A stretch of DNA of 64,000 nt from Phylloscopus collybita (taxonomy: Eukaryota > Chordata > Aves > Passeriformes > Phylloscopidae): positions 15,114,501 to 15,178,500 of the forward strand of contig JAJNNQ010000019.1 of assembly GCA_027886175.1 (NCBI GenBank), read 5' to 3'. Both the position numbers and the translations under genes were made by a program. Shown in pieces: positions 24,738-32,459 of this stretch. Below the pieces are notes generated by a model that had not been told where the DNA came from, ran no database searches, and saw only the letters and a program-made list of their open reading frames with translations. Each line of letters begins with the position of its first letter. Positions within the stretch are counted from its first letter, which is position 1.

Positions 24738-26148
24738 AGAGAGAGAGGCAACAAAAGAAAGCAGCCATTTCTAGGGCCGGCTCCCAACTCTCTGCCTCTC
24801 GGAGAAACAGTCTCCTCACACTTTGTTCTAATGGCCACAAGAATTTCTGACTGGGTGTCTCGTTCTCTATAAAGACAGCAGGAACCCAGCGAGTTGGAGA
24901 GCTTCGAATGGAGCATCTGCCCCCTTATCAGCCCCAATCCTGCACGGATAAATTTCTTTACGCGGCGGTGCCCTGCCTCACGCTAAAAAGTATGAAACAA
25001 CTGCCAACACACGATAATAAGCACGGCAAAAAAGTCATGCCAAGCACAGAGCAACGCCACTGGCGCACACACACACACACACGGCTGATCCCTACCGTAT
25101 ATGTGGGATGCCAACTCCTCCCTGCAGGATCTTGTACAGTTTGCTTTCATAGAGCAGCTGGGGGTGCCGAGCCTTCTGAGACTCCAACTTCACAGCAACT
25201 TCCTGCAGTGAGAGGGAACAAGGAGTCAGGGCAGAGCGTCCACCGAGCACCGAGGTTTAAGGGGCAAAGCACCTCCACGTCCCCCACACACCCCTGATGC
25301 TTTCGGGTACATATTTATTTATTTTCCCAGCTCGACGCGCTGCGTTTTGTCGCATCTTCAAATAAAATCCACATCGCGGCGATTTGTACGTAAATATCCA
25401 TCCCGGGTCATGCATTTGAGCTAGAGATGTGGAGTCTTCAGAAGCACTTAAGTGAGGAAGAACATACGTGGGTGTTTCTTCTTTACAGCTCAAGAGCCGT
25501 GAGGGGGAGGAAGAAAAGAAAAAAAAAAAAAAAAAAAACCACCCCAAAGGAAAAGCTGGAAAAACAGGGGGATCTTCTTTGTTTCTATTAGTGTTGATGA
25601 AACGAGATACAAAGTGTTCCCCAGCTGAGGCAGAGGAGGAGATGAATGGCGGACGAGGGACGACGACTTTGGCCGCTCACACAACACGAATATGTTTAAA
25701 TATGTTTCCCCACAATGGTTTTCGCCTCTGTTCTCCTCTCCCAAGCGCTGGATGGGGATCCCACGACCACAGCGCTCTGCTGTGGAAGGGGCAGGGAGGA
25801 AAACCCTTGGTGGGGAGGGGGGGGATGAAGACCCTCGAGGGAAAGGGGGAGAAATGAAGCCCCTCGTAGAGGGGAAAGAGGGGGAAAGGAAGACCCTCGG
25901 GGGGAAGGAAGCCCCCACCCCGGGACACCGGAGGGCACAGCCCGGGGCAGGTGGGGCTCGGAGTGGCGATGGCTGGTGCCCGGCGCCCCCCGGGGAGCTG
26001 AGGGGGGAGTGCGAGCGGCCCTTACCTCCCCGTTGGTGATGTTGATCGCCAAATAGATGTCCCCGAAGGAGCCCGACCCGATCTTCCGCACCAGCTTGTA
26101 TTTGCCTCCGACAATGAACTCGGCCTTGGAGCCGCTGCTGCTCGCCAT
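493..26148 (-). CDS. CSNK1A1: Casein kinase 1 alpha (CK1 alpha), nine of ten coding exons
   Basis: Serine/threonine kinase of the CK1 family. It is known to prime beta-catenin for degradation in the Wnt destruction complex and to act in Hedgehog, circadian, p53 and NF-kB signalling. Joined coding exons: 26148-26026, 25202-25096, 14516-14390, 12698-12600, 7393-7254, 4138-4060, 3074-3000, 1595-1489 and 641-493. All have GT-AG borders and matching phases. Visible residues are the glycine loop GSGSFG (25-30), ATP lysine K46, HRD with D136, DFG at 157-159 and the CK1-specific SIN motif in exon 5. The sum is 335 codons plus one base; a final exon giving G-F-stop, left of the window, would make 337 residues, the human length. 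The start is set by the N-terminus [11 protein letters not shown] and a GCCATGG context. The recovered protein looks almost identical to the mammalian one. The neighbour ARHGEF37 is divergent, about 17 kb away. Confidence 0.97.
642..1488 (-). other. CSNK1A1: CSNK1A1 intron 8
   Basis: Single-copy-looking intronic DNA between exons 8 and 9. I see no repeat or further exon in it. Confidence 0.8.
1489..1595 (-). CDS. CSNK1A1: CSNK1A1 exon 8, end of kinase domain
   Basis: Encodes residues 251-285 plus two bases of R286 ([10 protein letters not shown] to LFRILF). Acceptor TTTCAG lies before 1595 and donor GTCAGT starts at 1488. Confidence 0.97.
1596..2999 (-). other. CSNK1A1: CSNK1A1 intron 7
   Basis: Intron between exons 7 and 8. 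It holds a CR1 3'-end fragment (about 2110-2275) and an A-rich low-complexity stretch near 2890-2960. Confidence 0.8.
2110..2275 (+). mobile_element. CR1 LINE 3'-end fragment
   Basis: Shows the typical order of a CR1 tail: CCTGGAAGTTCAAGGCCACA, then CTGGATGGAG, TGTCCCTGTCCCCAGCAGGG, GGTTGGATGA and TCTCCCAACCCAAACCATTC. CR1 is the main LINE of bird genomes and is usually cut short at the 5' end, as here. Boundaries are approximate. Confidence 0.85.
3000..3074 (-). CDS. CSNK1A1: CSNK1A1 exon 7
   Basis: Encodes residues 226-250 ([10 protein letters not shown] to VEVLCK) in phase 0. Acceptor CCGCAG lies before 3074 and donor GTAAGAG starts at 2999. Confidence 0.97.
3075..4059 (-). other. CSNK1A1: CSNK1A1 intron 6
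   Basis: Intron between exons 6 and 7. Only short A or T runs are visible (for example near 3140 and 4003); no other feature is recognised. Confidence 0.8.
4060..4138 (-). CDS. CSNK1A1: CSNK1A1 exon 6
   Basis: Completes S199 and encodes residues 200-225 ([10 protein letters not shown] to LPWQGLK), the start of the C-lobe helices conserved in CK1 kinases. Acceptor CTGCAG lies before 4138 and donor GTAGGT starts at 4059. Confidence 0.97.
4139..7253 (-). other. CSNK1A1: CSNK1A1 intron 5
   Basis: Intron between exons 5 and 6. It contains a 27-base A tract (6368-6394) and short T runs. No exon, gene or recognisable transposon is seen. Confidence 0.8.
6368..6394 (+). repeat. Poly(A) tract, 27 bases
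   Basis: Uninterrupted run of A within CSNK1A1 intron 5. It has no recognisable retroposon body upstream, so it may be a simple mononucleotide repeat. Confidence 0.9.
7254..7393 (-). CDS. CSNK1A1: CSNK1A1 exon 5, DFG and SIN motifs
   Basis: Encodes residues 153-198 plus two bases of S199. It contains [10 protein letters not shown] (DFG 157-159), the basic loop [12 protein letters not shown], and the CK1 signature ARYASIN that replaces the usual APE segment. Acceptor TTGAAG lies before 7393 and donor GTGAGT starts at 7253. Confidence 0.97.
7394..12599 (-). other. CSNK1A1: CSNK1A1 intron 4 region around the L exon
   Basis: About 5.2 kb between exons 4 and 5, split by the alternative L exon (10146-10229). 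It has A-rich tracts near 10028-10085 and T runs near 10400-10460 and 10801-10815. These T-rich blocks on the plus strand lie upstream of the L exon in transcript order. No other feature is recognised. Confidence 0.75.
10146..10229 (-). CDS. CSNK1A1: CSNK1A1 alternative L exon (CK1 alpha L insert)
   Basis: An 84-nt cassette exon encoding exactly 28 residues, starting [13 protein letters not shown] and ending SGLNQ. It sits in phase 0 between exons 4 and 5, after GRHCNK and before LFLIDFG. The insert matches the L insert known from long CK1 alpha isoforms of chicken and mammals, where the GKRKR cluster acts as a nuclear localisation signal. The acceptor is TTCAG before 10229. The donor GTCTGA (from 10145) is weak, which fits optional inclusion. 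Its translation in an otherwise non-coding intron is what identifies it. Confidence 0.93.
12600..12698 (-). CDS. CSNK1A1: CSNK1A1 exon 4, HRD catalytic loop
   Basis: Encodes residues 120-152 ([10 protein letters not shown] to GRHCNK) in phase 0, including HRDIKPDN with catalytic base D136. Acceptor TTACAG is preceded by a T run; donor GTTAGT starts at 12599. The alternative L exon is joined after this exon in long isoforms. Confidence 0.97.
12699..14389 (-). other. CSNK1A1: CSNK1A1 intron 3
   Basis: Intron between exons 3 and 4. A block at about 13120-13668 is richer in GC than its flanks and is framed by an identical 8-base sequence; it may be an old LTR-like insertion. The rest shows nothing recognisable. 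Confidence 0.7.
14390..14516 (-). CDS. CSNK1A1: CSNK1A1 exon 3, hinge and C-lobe start
   Basis: Encodes the end of R77 and residues 78-119 ([10 protein letters not shown] to LMLADQ), including the hinge segment [12 protein letters not shown]. Acceptor CTTGCAG lies before 14516 and donor GTACGT starts at 14389. Confidence 0.97.
14955..15055. repeat. AT-rich low-complexity stretch
   Basis: Almost pure A/T with interleaved TTTAATT and AAATTAA words, partly self-complementary. It is likely a decayed microsatellite. Confidence 0.8.
24696..24747 (+). repeat. A(39) tract followed by (GA)n
   Basis: 39 consecutive A residues run directly into a short GAGAGAGA tract. The tract lies in CSNK1A1 intron 2, about 350 bases from exon 2. 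Confidence 0.95.
25096..25202 (-). CDS. CSNK1A1: CSNK1A1 exon 2, ATP-binding lysine
   Basis: Encodes residues 42-76 plus two bases of R77. Begins EVAVKLESQ, with the catalytic lysine K46 in VAVK, and runs to GGVGIPHI. Acceptor TGCAG lies at 25207-25203 and donor GTAGGG starts at 25095. A (CA)n tract follows close behind in intron 2 (about 25064-25082). Confidence 0.97.
25203..26025 (-). other. CSNK1A1: CSNK1A1 intron 1
   Basis: Short first intron, G-rich on the plus strand in its promoter-proximal half (about 25780-25990). There, runs of three or more G suggest quadruplex potential on the non-template strand. Confidence 0.75.
26026..26148 (-). CDS. CSNK1A1: CSNK1A1 exon 1, start codon and glycine loop
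   Basis: Encodes residues 1-41 ([11 protein letters not shown] to NITNGE), including the nucleotide-binding glycine loop. The exon ends in phase 0 at GAG followed by donor GTAAG (26025-26021). The ATG at 26148-26146 lies in a strong GCCATGG context just below the GC-rich promoter. Confidence 0.97.
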
Positions 26149-26770
26149 GGCGAGGGGCGGCTCTCGGGCCCTCCCGGCCGGCTCGGCGGGACAACGAGGG
26201 CTCTACGGCCGCCCCCGAGGACGGGAAAGGGGCTGGAGGGGGGAGAGCGGCACAGCCAAGGACGGTCCCCGCGCTCAGCTCCAGCCGGGGCCCTCGGGCG
26301 GGCGCCCCCCCTGCGCGGCTCTGCGCCGCTCCCCGGCTCTCGGCGCGCTCCAGAAACAGGAGAAGCGACCCCCGAGGTGCTTGTGAGAGCAGGGAGGGGA
26401 AAGGGGGGGGACTCGCGGGGTCGCGGCGGCCGCCGGCCGCTCACTCGGCCGCCGCCGCCATCTTGTGCCTGAGCCGCCGCCGCCGACACAAAATGCCCCC
26501 GGCGCGCGGCCGCCGCTTCTTCACCGCGCGGGGCGCGCTGGGAGCGGGGCGGAGCGCTGCCGCGCACACCACGCCCCTCGCGGCGCTCCGCCAATCACCG
26601 CCCCCGTTCGGCGCCCCGCCCTCCAGCCGGGGGCGGTGATTGGGCGCGCTGCGGTCGTGCGCATGCGTACAGCGCCGTTCCGCCAGTCCGGGCGGAAGAG
26701 GGCGGAGGAAGCGGACGTGCCCTCACTCGCTCTTAAAGGGGCAGGCGGCGGCAGCGGGCGGGGGTCGGGC
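26149..26770 (-). promoter_or_regulatory. CSNK1A1: CSNK1A1 promoter and 5' UTR, GC-rich island
   Basis: Dense in CpG and GC boxes, unlike the AT-rich gene body. It holds a YY1-like AAGATGGCGGC on the minus strand (26454-26464), two CCAAT boxes in opposite orientation (26591-26595 and the complement at 26639-26643), GC boxes beside each, and an NRF1-like TGCGCATGCGTA (26658-26669). No TATA box is evident. This is the usual plan of a housekeeping-type promoter. The transcription start is not determined; the YY1-like site suggests it is near 26.46 kb. Confidence 0.85.
26591..26643. promoter_or_regulatory. Perfect inverted repeat of CCAAT plus GC box
   Basis: CCAATCACCGCCCCCG (26591-26606) is repeated exactly as its reverse complement (26628-26643), with a 21-base GC-rich spacer. 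Each arm combines an NF-Y-type CCAAT box with an Sp1-type GC box. It could drive transcription in both directions or form a hairpin. Confidence 0.85.
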
Positions 26771-27370
26771 GGGGATTTCTTTGGGGTGTCCGCGCTGCCC
26801 ACACAGCCCTGGGCCCTGAGGCACCGGGGGATCCGCGGCAGGGACAGGGGCTGGAGCCGGGTCGGCCACCACTGAGATGCCACCCCTCGTATGGTGCTGT
26901 TCCCAGGCTCTTCTCAAAGCCCAGGCCCCAGCCTGTGTGTACGTTAGCGGGCTGGTTTGTGGATAAATAAACACACAACAACTTCGTTCCTTGGAGGTTT
27001 TTAAGGAAAGGCTGGATGGGGCTCTCGGTGCTTTGGTCTGGGTCACAAAGTGGGGATCGTTCACAGGTTGGACTCAATGATCTGGGAGATCTTTTCCAAC
27101 CCCAACAATCCTGGCACGTTGGGATTCTTTCCACGACTGTGGCAAAGCCCTGCAACAGCTGCCCAGGGCTGCTGCGGAGTCTCTCACTCTGGAGATGTCC
27201 CAAACCCACCTGGACGCACTCCTGCGCCCCCTGTTCCAGGACAGGACCAGCTCCAGAGCTAACAAATCTGCGGTTCTCTGCAATCCATAACCTCCTCTCC
27301 TCTCCTCTCCCCAGCCCGTGCCCATGGGGGGATCGTGGGGCCGAGCTGCTCACCCTCCTGAGCACACACA
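26771..27370. other. Intergenic stretch next to the CSNK1A1 promoter
   Basis: No gene is recognised. It carries a CR1 fragment (about 26985-27125) and lies just left of the LTR cluster. Confidence 0.7.
26985..27125 (+). mobile_element. CR1 LINE 3'-end fragment
   Basis: Contains the diagnostic CR1 tail order: CCTTGGAGGTTTTTAAGGAA, GCTGGATGGGGCTCTCGGTG, GGTTGGACTCAATGATCT, then TTTTCCAACCCCAACAATCC. It is truncated at the 5' end, as most bird copies are. Confidence 0.9.
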
Positions 27371-27689
27371 CGTCGCTGTGGGACACAATAAATGGAGGCA
27401 GGGAGTGATAGATAGTTCTCTTAGAAGGCTGCACTGGACTCCTCAGCGAGGAGGAGCCACTGGTTTATTTTCCGGGCTTCTTTTATGCTTTTTACAAATG
27501 TGCTCACCTTAGAGGTGGGACCTTTGGGAACCATTGGTCACTTCCAGAGACCACTAAGCGAAGTCCCTCCTCTGGGAACAACTGTGCAAAACAAGATAGC
27601 TTACAGAAGGTGACTTTGTTTACCAGTAGGAGTGCCTGGGAACAGAATTTCCTAAAACCAAAATATGGCAGGCACGAAGCGAGGCAACA
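27371..27689 (-). mobile_element. Solo LTR copy 1 (ERV-type, minus orientation)
   Basis: About 319 bp. Read on the minus strand it starts TGTTGCC and has a CCAAT box, a TATA-like CATAAAAG, an AATAAA signal and an end near CAGCGAC, which is the LTR plan of U3-R-U5. It is longer than the other copies by a short insertion in the R/U5 part. The last base pair of the terminal CA is changed. The start boundary merges with a (CA)n tract. No internal retroviral genes are present. Confidence 0.82.
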
Positions 27690-27889
27690 CACACACACAC
27701 ACCCTGCTCCATCTCTCTTCCCCGCTCCACAATTCCCCCTCAGCCCCTCACCCTGGGCCTGCTGCCCTGCCCAGCAGTGCAGCTCCTGGGTGGTGGCTCC
27801 AGGTGAGGTGCCAGGAGCTGCCCGTGACCCCCTGACAAGGACACTGCCATCAGAACCACGGCCACATCCCTTGTCCCTGCAGTCTCCAC
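27690..27889. repeat. Flank A, first copy, of a tandem duplication
   Basis: About 200 bp, beginning with (CA)n and ending CCTGCAGTCTCCAC. It is repeated with few changes at 28195-28378 and 28689-28711. Together with the preceding LTR it forms a roughly 505-bp unit present twice in direct order. Confidence 0.8.
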
Positions 27890-28194
27890 TGTTGCTGTTG
27901 GACACAATAATGGAGGCAGGGAGTGATTCAGAATGGCTGCATGGTCTCCTTGCAGGAAGGAGACCCTGGTTTATTTCTCCGGCTACTTTTATGCTTTTTT
28001 AGATGTGCTCACCTTAGAGGTGGGACCTTTGGGAACCATTGGTCACTTCCAGAGACCACTAAGCGAAGTCCCTCCTCTGGGAACAACTGTGCAAAACAAG
28101 ATAGCTTACAGAAGGTGACTTTGTTTACCCGTAGGAGTGCCTGGGAACAGAATTTCCTAAAACCAAAATATGGCAGGCACGAAGCGAGGCAACA
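27890..28194 (-). mobile_element. Solo LTR copy 2 (ERV-type, minus orientation)
   Basis: 305 bp, closely matching copy 1 over its whole length, including the CCAAT box, TATA-like and AATAAA signals. It is followed by the same flank as copy 1, so it probably arose by tandem duplication of copy 1 with its flank rather than by a new insertion; no matching target duplication is seen around it. Confidence 0.82.
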
Positions 28195-28378
28195 CACACA
28201 CACACACACACCGTGCTCCATCTCTCTTCCCTGCTCCACAATTCCCCCTCAGCCCCTCACCCTGGGCCTGCTGCCCTGCCCAGCAGTGCAGCTCCTGGGG
28301 GATGGCTCCAGGTGAGGAGCCAGGAGCTGCCCGTGACCCCCCGACAAGGACACTGCCAGCAGAACCACGGCCACATCC

Positions 28379-28682
28379 TGTTGCCACGCTTCGTGCCTAC
28401 CATGTTTTGGTTTTGGGAAATTCTGTTCCCAAGCACTCTTCTGGTACACAAAGTCACATATTGTAAACTACCTGGTTTTGCACATTTTTCCCAGAAGAGA
28501 GATTTTCGCGTGGTGGTCTCTGGAACTGACCAATGGTTCCCAAAGGTCCCACCTCTAAGGTGGGCACATCTGTAAAAGCATCAAAGAAGCCCGAGAAATA
28601 AACCAGTGGCTCCTCCTTGGATGAGGAGTCCACGCAGCCTTCTATCCACTCCTGCCTCCATTTATTCTGTCCAACAGCGACA
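28379..28682 (+). mobile_element. Solo LTR copy 3 (plus orientation), nested
   Basis: 304 bp, TGTTGCC to CAGCGACA, with CCAAT at 28530-28534 and AATAAA at 28597-28602. It is flanked by a perfect 6-base target duplication ACATCC (28373-28378 and 28683-28688). The interrupted sequence continues across the insertion exactly as the uninterrupted flank A (27690-27889), so this LTR inserted after the tandem duplication. A 6-bp duplication is typical of ERVK-like (class II) elements. Confidence 0.92.
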
Positions 28683-28822
28683 ACATCCCTTGTCCCTGCA
28701 GTCTCCACCTTCACGTGGCCCCCACACCCGGCTCTCTGCTGGCCAGGGTCACCCTGCCCCAGCAGCTCATGCTCCAGGGGCTGCTCCTTGCTGTCTGTCA
28801 GAAGCGAAATCTCCTGCGTTGC

Positions 28823-28824
<2 letters not shown>

Positions 28825-28854
<30 letters not shown>
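28825..28854 (+). repeat. (CT)n microsatellite
   Basis: About 15 uninterrupted CT dinucleotides in intergenic DNA. Confidence 0.95.
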
Positions 28855-28857
<3 letters not shown>

Positions 28858-30113
28858 TGCTGTGAGTTTTCCCTTTGCAGGAACACCAAACTGTGAATTC
28901 CCGGTGACTCATCATCACTCCCTGTCACAGCAGCGTCTTCTGCCGTGCAGGGCTACATTTGGGAAATGATTCAGTCTGCAGGAGAGAGAAAGCTCCTCCA
29001 GTAATGTAGCTCATGGAAGTAGAAGGAAAGCCTACTCAGGGTGTCTGCTTTGAAGGCAGGCAGGCAGAATCTGCTTCTCTTCTTGCCTGGTGCACCCAAA
29101 GCCACGGAAATAATAAAAAAATATGGGGTTTAGGACCTGTCTATGCACGGATTTTTTTTTTTAATAGCTGACTGCTTTGGAGAAAAGTGAGAGGTCCAGG
29201 TTAGGACATATCAGTAGGATATGAAGGTGGAGGAGTTCTCTCAAAGAACAGCATCCACACGGTGGAAGAAGCTCTTCTTGAACTCACCATGTTGCTTTCG
29301 AGCTTGGTAAAAACACTTTCTGCCTGCACAAGTGCAAAAGAGCCCTGGCTTGTGTCCATCTGGCTGTGAGGCAGGAAGGGAAATCTGTGATTTTCCTGAG
29401 TTTTTCTTCCTGTGGTGGACTCAGTGAGCTCCAGATGACTCCACAGTGAGAGACCGGGAGGATTGGAGAGGGAAGATTGGCACTCAGCAGTGCCCTGCAT
29501 GGCAAATACCATCTCCAAGTTCCCCTTGTGTTTCAAGGGAGCTTAAATCCAAGCTTTTACTACAGCTCTCTCTGCGTCTCTGATGAAAAAAAAAATTGAA
29601 ATGCAAATGACTCAAAATCAGCCAGATGCACCAGAAGGAAAACGATGCTCCGAGAAGGAGCTGGCCTCCAACTCATTCCCACCTCGGCTCTGTCAGGGAG
29701 CATTTGTGCAGGCAAGAATATCCGCACTCTTGTCACTCACAGGGATTGTGGATCTCGTGTGGGGGATCTGGGATGCATCACACGCTCCTTCAGGGGGCTG
29801 GAGCTTCAAGGGCAAACGAGGTATCTTGGAACATCACACCCGTTCCTGAAAGCAGAGCCCCGTGTCCTCAGGTGCTCCCTGCGATTTGCAGACAGCTCGG
29901 GGCTGATGTGCCTCTGCCGCCCTTTGGGGTTGCGTTTAATGGTTGCTCAGGGTGGGAGCTGAGCAGTTGGGAGGCGTTTGGCTTGAGTCACGTATCCTTG
30001 GAGGAGCTGGAAAAACAGGTCTGGACCTCCTGGCCCTGGAAAGAGCCCGGTGCCTGGGTATGCAGGAGAGCAGGATGCGCTGGGCTAGGCAATGCTGCCA
30101 CCTCCTGCCTGCC
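28855..30113. other. Intergenic DNA without recognisable feature
   Basis: No exon with known product, no transposon and no tandem repeat is seen apart from short A or T runs. Confidence 0.6.
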
Positions 30114-30753
30114 GGGGACAGCTCCGTGTCCTGGGGACAGCTCTGTGTCCTGGGGACAGCCCTGTGTCTGGGTGATGGCTCCTTGTCCAGGGGACAGCTC
30201 CATGTCCTGGGGACAGATCCGTGTCCTGGGGACAGCTCTGTGTCTGGGTGATGGCTCCTTGTCCAAGGGACAGCTCTGTGTCCTGGGGACAGCTCTATGT
30301 CCTGGGGACAGCCCTGTGTCTGGGTGATGGCTCCTTGTCCAAGGGACAGCTCTGTGTCCTGGGGACAGCTCCATGTCCTGGGGACAGCTCTATGTCCTGG
30401 AGACAGCTCTGTGTCTGGGTGATGGCTCCATGTCCAGGGGACAGCTCTGTGTCCTGGGGACAGCTCTGTGTCTGGGTGATGGCTCCATGTCCAGGGGACA
30501 GCTCTGTGTCCTGGGGACAGCTCTGTGTCTGGGTGATGGCTCCTTGTCCAGGGGGCAGCTCCATGTCCTGGGGACAGCTCCATGTCCTGGGGACAGCTCT
30601 GTGTCCTGGGGACAGCTCTGTGTCTGGGTGATGGCTCCATGTCCAGGGGACAGCTCCATGTCCAGGGGACAGCTCCGTGTCCTGGGGACAGCTCTGTGTG
30701 TGGGTGATGGCTCCTTGTCCAGGGGACAGCTCTGTGTCTGGGTGATGGCTCCT
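30114..30753. repeat. 20-bp-based minisatellite (about 640 bp)
   Basis: Tandem units of the GGGGACAGCTCTGTGTCCTG type alternate with a longer variant containing GTCTGGGTGATGGCTCC. The two unit types recur in a semi-regular pattern. The array lies between the two genes, has no splice signals of its own, and yields long open frames on both strands that carry only the repeat. Confidence 0.95.
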
Positions 30754-31980
30754 TGATTTGGTTTAAAATTCCAATTAAATAGCACTGAAAATGTAAGTAG
30801 GGAGGGGAATTTCAGGCTGAGCTGACCCCAGGTCTCATTGCTGCTCACACAGGGTGGTCTCTCTTCTTCATCCTCTTTCCCTCCTATTCCCTCCTCTTGC
30901 TGTCCAGCTCTGGCAGGTCAGCAGACCCTCCATGGTCAACTCAGCTCTCCAAACCTACAGAAAATTTTCCAAATGGTTTCTCTGGGTTAATGTTCTGCCA
31001 GGCTGGTGACCCCCGTGGAGCTCCAGGGGACAGTGCAAGGGTTGTCCCAGGCTGGCAGTGACATGGCAGAACAACAGACGGGAGGTGTCAGCTGGAAAAC
31101 TGAAGGAAGATCTCCCACTGCCTGGAAAGGAGCTCTGCAGACACCAGGAGAGAACAGGAGAATCTGTGAATCCCCTGCTCACAGGGAGAACATCAACATC
31201 ATGTCCATTATTATTTTTCACATCTTTCAGGGCCGCAGAGACAATGAAAACATCTTCAGTTGTATCTGCATCACTCCAGAGAGTGAAAGGAATAAATCCT
31301 CTCTCTTCCCCTTCCAAAAGGCAGGCCAGAAGTCCTGCTGCATGACCAAGCCTCCAGTGTGAGCAGCCCTCATCTTCAGATCTGAGCTCTGATCTGCTCT
31401 CTGAAGTGTTTTATTGTCTCAGGGAGATGGAGAACCCAAGGCAACTTTACCCCATTTTCCCTGTAAGTGAACAAACCCCAGGTGAAGACGGAACCAAGAC
31501 ACCACCAATGGGTGTCACTGAGTCCTGAGCTGCCAAAATCACCTCGGAATCCCTTTGCTCTTTGCCAGCAGGGACAAGTGAGCTTCTGGCACGACTGAGG
31601 GGTGTGTGTGTCTGTCAGATCTGGTCACAGGTGTGCAGTCCCAGCAGGTCCTGGTCTGGGACACCCTCTTAGCTCTGGCATCTGCTCACACCTGACACCA
31701 GCAGTGTGTCCTTCACACGGGGACCTCTGCCCTCTCTCCCCAGCCCCTGCCTTCAGCTCTGAGCTGACCTCAGCTCATCCTCCATGCAGCTATTTTTAGC
31801 AGAGCTTATGGTGTTTGGGAAAACGGCTGGAGAGGAGCAGCTTGTGCCAGCAGGAACCAAACCAGGCTTGTTCTGGGACCCTGCGTGAGGCAGCTCATCC
31901 TTGGACTCTCCTGCCCAAGGACAGGTGGCTTTGCCACCCGTCTGGCCAAACCCTCCTGGCCCTCAGGTGGCTCTTGTAGA
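30754..31980. other. Intergenic DNA between two minisatellites
   Basis: Nothing recognised beyond unremarkable sequence with a few short open frames. Confidence 0.6.
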
Positions 31981-32459
31981 GCAGGGTGACATTGGGCTCG
32001 CCAGGACATGGCAGGGTGATGTGGGGCTCATCAGGACATCACAGGGTAATGTGGGGCTCACCAGGACATCACAGGGTGATGTGGGGCTCACCAGGACATC
32101 ACAGAGTGACAGGGGGCTCACCAGGACATCACAGAGTGATGTGGGGCTCACCAGGATATTGCAGGGTGACATTGGGCTCACCAGGATATTGCAGGGTGAT
32201 GTGGGGCTCACCAGGACATCACAGAGTGATGTGGGGCTCACCAGGACACCACAGGGTGACATTGGGCTCACCAGGACATCACAGGGTGATGTGGGGCTCA
32301 CCAGGACACCACAGAGTGACAGGGGGCTCACCAGGACATCACAGAGTGACAGGGGGCTCACCAGGACATGGCAGTGACGTGGGGCTCACCAGGACATCAC
32401 AGGGTGACAGGGGGCTCACCAGGACATGGCAGTGACGTGGGGCTAGCCAGGACACCGCG
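31981..32459. repeat. 30-bp minisatellite (about 16 copies)
   Basis: The unit combines ACAGGGTGATGTGGGGCTCA with CCAGGACATC; variants differ in GATGT/GACAT/GACAG. The 30-base period is divisible by three, so every frame without a stop stays open, giving repetitive frames with no other coding evidence. Confidence 0.95.

Larger units (their letters stand above)
14517..25095 (-). other. CSNK1A1: CSNK1A1 intron 2 (large)
   Basis: About 10.6 kb of AT-rich intronic DNA. It holds an extremely AT-rich stretch (about 14950-15055), a T/G-rich stretch (20950-21110) and a long A/GA tract near exon 2 (24696-24747). All open frames are short and unsupported; no gene, RNA or clear transposon is recognised. 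Confidence 0.75.

Noticed and set aside
25490..26194. 234-codon minus-strand frame including the CSNK1A1 start
   Set aside because: It is exon 1 in an overlapping frame plus intron 1; the donor at 26025 ends the true exon.
27371..28194. LTR copies 1 and 2 as the two ends of a small provirus
   Set aside because: Only about 200 bp lies between them, without primer-binding site, polypurine tract or viral genes, and the same flank follows copy 2; a tandem duplication explains it better.
29936..30640. Long open frames on both strands (up to 234 codons)
   Set aside because: Pure products of the 20-bp array; several frames are open at once.
31901..32435. GLTRTSQGDV-type repeat protein
   Set aside because: The 30-bp period keeps all stop-free frames open; no splice signals or known family.
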